DNA of 51,437 bases from an uncultured Lachnospiraceae bacterium (GTDB lineage: Bacteria > Bacillota > Clostridia > Lachnospirales > Lachnospiraceae), in contig CALWLA010000015.1 of NCBI GenBank assembly GCA_944381405.1, positions 1 through 51,437 on the forward strand, given 5' to 3'. Below, in pieces: positions 44,894-51,437 of this stretch (position 1 is its first letter; each line of letters begins with the position of its first letter). Under the pieces are notes generated by a model. The model made no database searches. It saw only the letters and a list, made by a program, of their open reading frames with translations, and was not told where the DNA came from. The position numbers were made by a program, and so were the translations under genes.

Positions 44894-44922
44894 ATAATAG
44901 TGCATTATGACTTAAAAGTCAA
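44894..44922 (-). promoter_or_regulatory. Promoter of the sugar ABC operon
   Basis: On the minus strand TTGACT, 17 bases, TATTAT. The leader is about 90 bases and contains the inverted repeat AGTCGTTT (44835-44842) / AAACGACT (44873-44880), with CCAAT/ATTGG inside. Confidence 0.75.
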
Positions 44923-44945
44923 CGCTTTTGGTAAAATTTCTTATC

Positions 44946-44962
44946 ATTTTACCTGGTAAAAT
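44946..44962. promoter_or_regulatory. Palindromic operator between divergent sugar-locus promoters
   Basis: ATTTTACC-T-GGTAAAAT is a perfect 17-base palindrome placed one base before the -35 of the beta-galactosidase promoter and about 25 bases upstream of the -35 of the ABC operon. A further GGTAAAAT half-site starts near 44931. The symmetry and spacing fit a LacI-family operator, and an EbgR-like gene lies at 50141, but binding is inferred. Confidence 0.65.
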
Positions 44963-44963
44963 A

Positions 44964-44992
44964 TTGACAATTTTACAAAACACAGATAAGAT
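44964..44992 (+). promoter_or_regulatory. Promoter of the beta-galactosidase operon
   Basis: Consensus TTGACA, 17 bases, TAAGAT, about 100 bases before the start codon. Confidence 0.75.
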
Positions 44993-44995
44993 GGT

Positions 44996-45025
44996 ACCAA
45001 CGAAGAGCAGAACGTGTTCGTTGGT
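44996..45025 (+). promoter_or_regulatory. 9-bp inverted repeat in the beta-galactosidase leader
   Basis: ACCAACGAA (44996-45004) and TTCGTTGGT (45017-45025) are perfect complements with a 12-base loop, at about the expected transcription start. It could be a second operator or a 5' mRNA hairpin. GCAGAACG occurs in the loop and again near 45032. Confidence 0.5.
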
Positions 45026-45056
45026 TTATATAGCAGAACGAATTTTTATCACCTAA

Positions 45057-48077
<3,021 letters not shown>

Positions 48078-48095
48078 AAGGGAGAAAAAGAAACG

Positions 48096-48956
48096 ATGAA
48101 AAAATGGATGGCAATCGGCGGACTCGTGTTAGTAACGGTGATCTGGGGAGGCGGCTTTGTGGCCAGCGATATGGCGCTGGAAAGCCTGACCCCCTTCCAG
48201 ATCATGACGGTCCGCTTCCTGATGGCCGCGGTGCTGATGGGGCTTATCAGCTTCCGGTCCTTGAACCACATTACAAAGGAAGAAGTACGGGCGGGAGGCC
48301 TTATGGGCATTGCGTTGTTTGCAGCCTTTTCCCTGCAGATCATCGGCCTGCAGTATACGACCCCTTCGAAAAACGCCTTTCTGACGGCCCTGAACGTGGT
48401 GATCGTGCCTTTCATCGCCTTTCTGGTGCTGAAAAAGAAGATCCCGGGAAAGGTGCTGATCGGAGCAGTCATGGCAGTGGTGGGCGTGGCCCTTTTGTCT
48501 CTGGACGGAGACCTGACCCTGAGCATCGGAGACCTGCTGACCCTTCTGTGCGCAGTGGGCTTTGCCTTCCAGATATTCTTTACCGGAGAATTCGTGAAAA
48601 AATACAGGGCTACCGTGCTGAATTTCCTGCAGATGGCCACGGCCTTTCTGCTGTCGGTGATCTTTATGGTAGCCTCTGGCCAGACGGAGTTCCAGGTCAC
48701 GGCCCAGGGATGGCTCAGCGTCATCTATCTCGGCGTGGTCAGCACCACCATCTGTTACCTGCTGCAGACCGCCTGCCAGAAATATGTGGATGAGACCAAG
48801 GCAGCCATCATCCTGTCCATGGAATCCGTGTTCGGGACCCTGTTCTCCATGCTGATCCTGCACGAGGTCCTGACCCTTCGGATGTTTGCAGGCTGCGGCA
48901 TCATCCTGGCTGCGGTGATCATCGCAAACCTTTCCGAAACGGAAGGAAATTCTTAA
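48096..48956 (+). CDS. EamA-family (DMT) transporter
   Basis: The 286-aa protein has ten predicted helices in two EamA halves, starting IGGLVLVTVIWGGGFVASDMALESLTPFQIMTVRF, with QYTTPSKNAFLTALNVVIVPFIAFLVLKKK and the second-half motif VDETKAAIILSMESVFGTLFSMLILHE. DMT transporters exchange or export small metabolites; the substrate is not known. It starts 18 bases after the beta-galactosidase stop, following GGGAGAAAAAG, so the two are cotranscribed. Confidence 0.9.
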   Translation: MKKWMAIGGLVLVTVIWGGGFVASDMALESLTPFQIMTVRFLMAAVLMGLISFRSLNHITKEEVRAGGLMGIALFAAFSLQIIGLQYTTPSKNAFLTALNVVIVPFIAFLVLKKKIPGKVLIGAVMAVVGVALLSLDGDLTLSIGDLLTLLCAVGFAFQIFFTGEFVKKYRATVLNFLQMATAFLLSVIFMVASGQTEFQVTAQGWLSVIYLGVVSTTICYLLQTACQKYVDETKAAIILSMESVFGTLFSMLILHEVLTLRMFAGCGIILAAVIIANLSETEGNS

Positions 48957-49007
48957 ACAGAATACGAGCAAAGTAGAAGGGAGCGCCCTTTGGGCGAGAA
49001 GATCGAT

Positions 49008-50024
49008 ATGAACGAAACTTTTTTAAATAACCTGCTTTCCTCCATTTCCGTATCTGGCTATGAGGAACCGGTGCAGCAGGCGGTGCGGCAGGAGCTTTCC
49101 GGCTGTGCCCAGGAGATCCGGCAGGATGAGATGCAGAATCTGGTGTGCGTGCTGAACAAGGAGCAGGACACCAGGATCCTCCTTTCCGCCCATGCGGATG
49201 AGATCGGCCTCATCGTATCGGACATTACGGAAACCGGCAGGCTGTCGGTGATCCGCAGAGGCGGGATCATCGCGGAAACCTGGCCTGGACGGCAGGTACA
49301 GATCAAAACGAAAAAAGGCATCATCTACGGGGCGGTGGAGGTCACAAGAGAGCTGTTCCAGGAAAAAAAGCTTTCCGCAAAGCAGCTGAAGATCGATATC
49401 GGCGCGCAGAGCCGGGAGGAGGCGGCTGCCCTGGTGGAGATCGGGGATCCAATCGTTCCGGATACCCAGATCCGGAAGCTTGCAGGAGGCCGTTTTTCCG
49501 CAAGGGCCCTGGACGACCGCATCGGCGTATATGTGATCTCAGAGGCCTTTAAGCGGGCTGCAGGGGCTGGCTGCAAAAACGGCGTTTACAGCGCCTCCAC
49601 CGTGGGAGAAGAGGTGACCAAAAGCGGCGCCTACTGGGTCAGCACCAGGGTAAAGCCCACGGTTGCCATCGTGGTGGATGTGACCTATACCAGCGACTAC
49701 ACCGGCATGGACCCGGCGGAGACGGGGAACGTCCGCCTGGGAGGCGGCGCGGTGCTGTGTAAAAACCAGCTGATCCCCGCCTGTCTCAACCACAAGCTGG
49801 CGGAGCTTGCCAAAAAGCACGGCATCCCGGTGCAGTGGGAGGTGGCGGAGTCCTGGAGCTGCACCGACGCGGACAAGATCCATTTTTCCAACGAAGGGGT
49901 GCCTACGGTGCTGGTTTCCGTTCCCCTCCGGTACATGCACACCCCGGCAGAGGTGGCGGATGAACGGGACGTAGAGGCCTGCATCGCGCTGATCAGCGCA
50001 TTTCTGCTGGAATACGAAGCCTGA
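49008..50024 (+). CDS. M42 family metallopeptidase (second copy in window)
   Basis: The 338-aa protein has SISVSGYEEPVQQAV near the start, metal ligands in SAHADEIGLIV, ARALDDRIGVYV and STVGEEVTKSGA, and a late histidine in RYMHTPAE. It is probably a cytosolic di-metal aminopeptidase, distant from the copy at 20301. The start is uncertain. ATG 49008 fits the family N-terminus but has a weak site (GAGAAG). TTG 48990 has GGGAG at good spacing and would add MGEKID. It follows the EamA gene by about 50 bases and ends at a terminator. Confidence 0.9.
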   Translation: MNETFLNNLLSSISVSGYEEPVQQAVRQELSGCAQEIRQDEMQNLVCVLNKEQDTRILLSAHADEIGLIVSDITETGRLSVIRRGGIIAETWPGRQVQIKTKKGIIYGAVEVTRELFQEKKLSAKQLKIDIGAQSREEAAALVEIGDPIVPDTQIRKLAGGRFSARALDDRIGVYVISEAFKRAAGAGCKNGVYSASTVGEEVTKSGAYWVSTRVKPTVAIVVDVTYTSDYTGMDPAETGNVRLGGGAVLCKNQLIPACLNHKLAELAKKHGIPVQWEVAESWSCTDADKIHFSNEGVPTVLVSVPLRYMHTPAEVADERDVEACIALISAFLLEYEA

Positions 50025-50062
50025 TATCCAGGAAAAAGGGCTCGGCCAATGTTTTTGATTTT

Positions 50063-50087
50063 GGACAGCCCCCGGCTGTCCATTTTG
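50063..50087 (+). terminator. Terminator after the M42 gene
   Basis: GGACAGCC (50063-50070) pairs with GGCTGTCC (50074-50081) around a 3-base loop, followed by ATTTTGTT. Confidence 0.75.
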
Positions 50088-50116
50088 TTGCAAATGAAAA
50101 AGGGATATGTTACAAT
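50088..50116 (+). promoter_or_regulatory. Promoter of the LacI-family regulator
   Basis: TTGCAA, 17 bases, TACAAT, 24 bases before the ATG. No TTTTACC-type operator is visible here, so autoregulation by that site is not supported. Confidence 0.7.
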
Positions 50117-50137
50117 TAAATGATAGTTAAGGAGTAG

Positions 50138-51142
<1,005 letters not shown>

Positions 51143-51175
51143 AACAAAAGATCATATCGCCCGGGTAATAAAAAG

Positions 51176-51226
51176 CACAGCATATAAAGGATTTTCGTGT
51201 TTTTCCCTTTATATGCTGTGTCTTTC
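51176..51226. terminator. Two-way terminator between the LacI-family gene and the tRNA
   Basis: CACAGCATATAAAGG (51176-51190) pairs perfectly with CCTTTATATGCTGTG (51206-51220). It is followed by TCTTTCT on the plus strand and CTTTTTA on the minus strand, so it can end both transcripts. Confidence 0.85.
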
Positions 51227-51233
51227 TCAATCA

Positions 51234-51306
51234 TGGAGTATACGGGACTTGAACCCGTGGCCTCCACACTGCCAGTGTGGCGCGCTCCCAACTGCGCCAA
51301 TACCCC
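51234..51306 (-). tRNA. tRNA-Ala (anticodon GGC)
   Basis: The 73-base minus-strand sequence folds as a full cloverleaf. The acceptor arm GGGGTAT/ATACTCC includes a G3-U70 pair, the alanine identity element. The anticodon stem CCACA/TGTGG carries the loop CTGGCAG, giving anticodon GGC (reads GCC). The T arm is ACGGG TTCAAGT CCCGT. Discriminator A73 is present and CCA is not encoded. Confidence 0.97.
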
Positions 51307-51318
51307 TTAAGCAAAAAT

Positions 51319-51347
51319 ATTATACCCATTACTTAAAGCTGTGTCAA
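51319..51347 (-). promoter_or_regulatory. Consensus promoter of tRNA-Ala
   Basis: On the minus strand TTGACA, 17 bases, TATAAT: a perfect consensus, starting 12 bases upstream of the mature tRNA. Between 51348 and the window end I see no gene. Confidence 0.92.
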
Positions 51348-51437
51348 GAAATTCACCACATCCTTAATTGTAATCCGAAATTCCATACCTGATCTTCCGG
51401 ACAGAATAAAAAGTTAATAGTTATAGATGAAAGAGAG

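Overview
The window reads as a chromosomal segment of a GC-rich, low-G+C-lineage-type Gram-positive anaerobe, most likely a gut Lachnospiraceae or closely related Clostridia. The reasons are strong AGGAGG-type ribosome binding sites, sigma-A promoters, a class A penicillin-binding protein and NlpC/P60 wall enzyme with no outer-membrane genes, a THF-riboswitch-controlled FolT, M42 peptidases, an HI0933/BaiN-type flavoprotein, and an EbgA/EbgR-like sugar locus. I see no rRNA, CRISPR array, phage or insertion sequence. Taxonomy is inferred from gene content only.

Layout. 1-8.1 kb: a tandem double-rhodanese lipoprotein; an azlCD branched-chain amino acid exporter; an F420-ligase-family protein on a divergent promoter; a stand-alone AlbA_2/HATPase/HTH regulator; an ABC-F ATPase with a small membrane protein; and a zinc-ribbon protein. 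8.2-17.3 kb: a 79-aa protein and class A PBP behind tiny coupled ORFs; a TrpXYZ-type ABC importer (lipoprotein, permease, ATPase); an SH3b-NlpC/P60 protein; methylglyoxal synthase; a sugar O-acetyltransferase. 17.3-26.5 kb: an SotB-like efflux pump, guaB, an M42 peptidase, tcdA, glutamine-dependent nadE, a SpoU methyltransferase, a stomatin-like SPFH protein and a small membrane protein. 26.5-30.8 kb: rpoD, queH (behind a triplicated start region), an HPr-like protein, THF riboswitch-folT and an Mrp-type ATPase. 30.8-36.1 kb: a secreted protein, then an overlapping ATPase / extracellular NEW3-like protein / FtsX-type permease set. 36.1-41.7 kb: galE, an HI0933 flavoprotein, an AT-rich islet with two small membrane proteins, DegV, and an aldo/keto reductase with two Fe-S motifs.

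41.7-51.3 kb is a carbohydrate locus. Leftward run a solute-binding lipoprotein and two MalFG-type permeases; rightward run an EbgA-like beta-galactosidase, an EamA transporter, an M42 peptidase and an EbgR-like LacI regulator. A palindromic TTTTACC/GGTAAAA operator lies between the divergent promoters, suggesting one regulator controls uptake and hydrolysis. The MalF-type permease has an in-frame TGA that removes its last membrane segment, so the importer is probably broken unless the codon is read through or is a sequence error. The window ends with a tRNA-Ala(GGC) on the minus strand.

The points most worth a second look are the permease stop codon, the 25-bp start-codon repeats before queH, the 408-bp rhodanese duplication, azlC without a normal start codon, the orphan F420-ligase-family gene, and the ATPase/NEW3/FtsX cluster.
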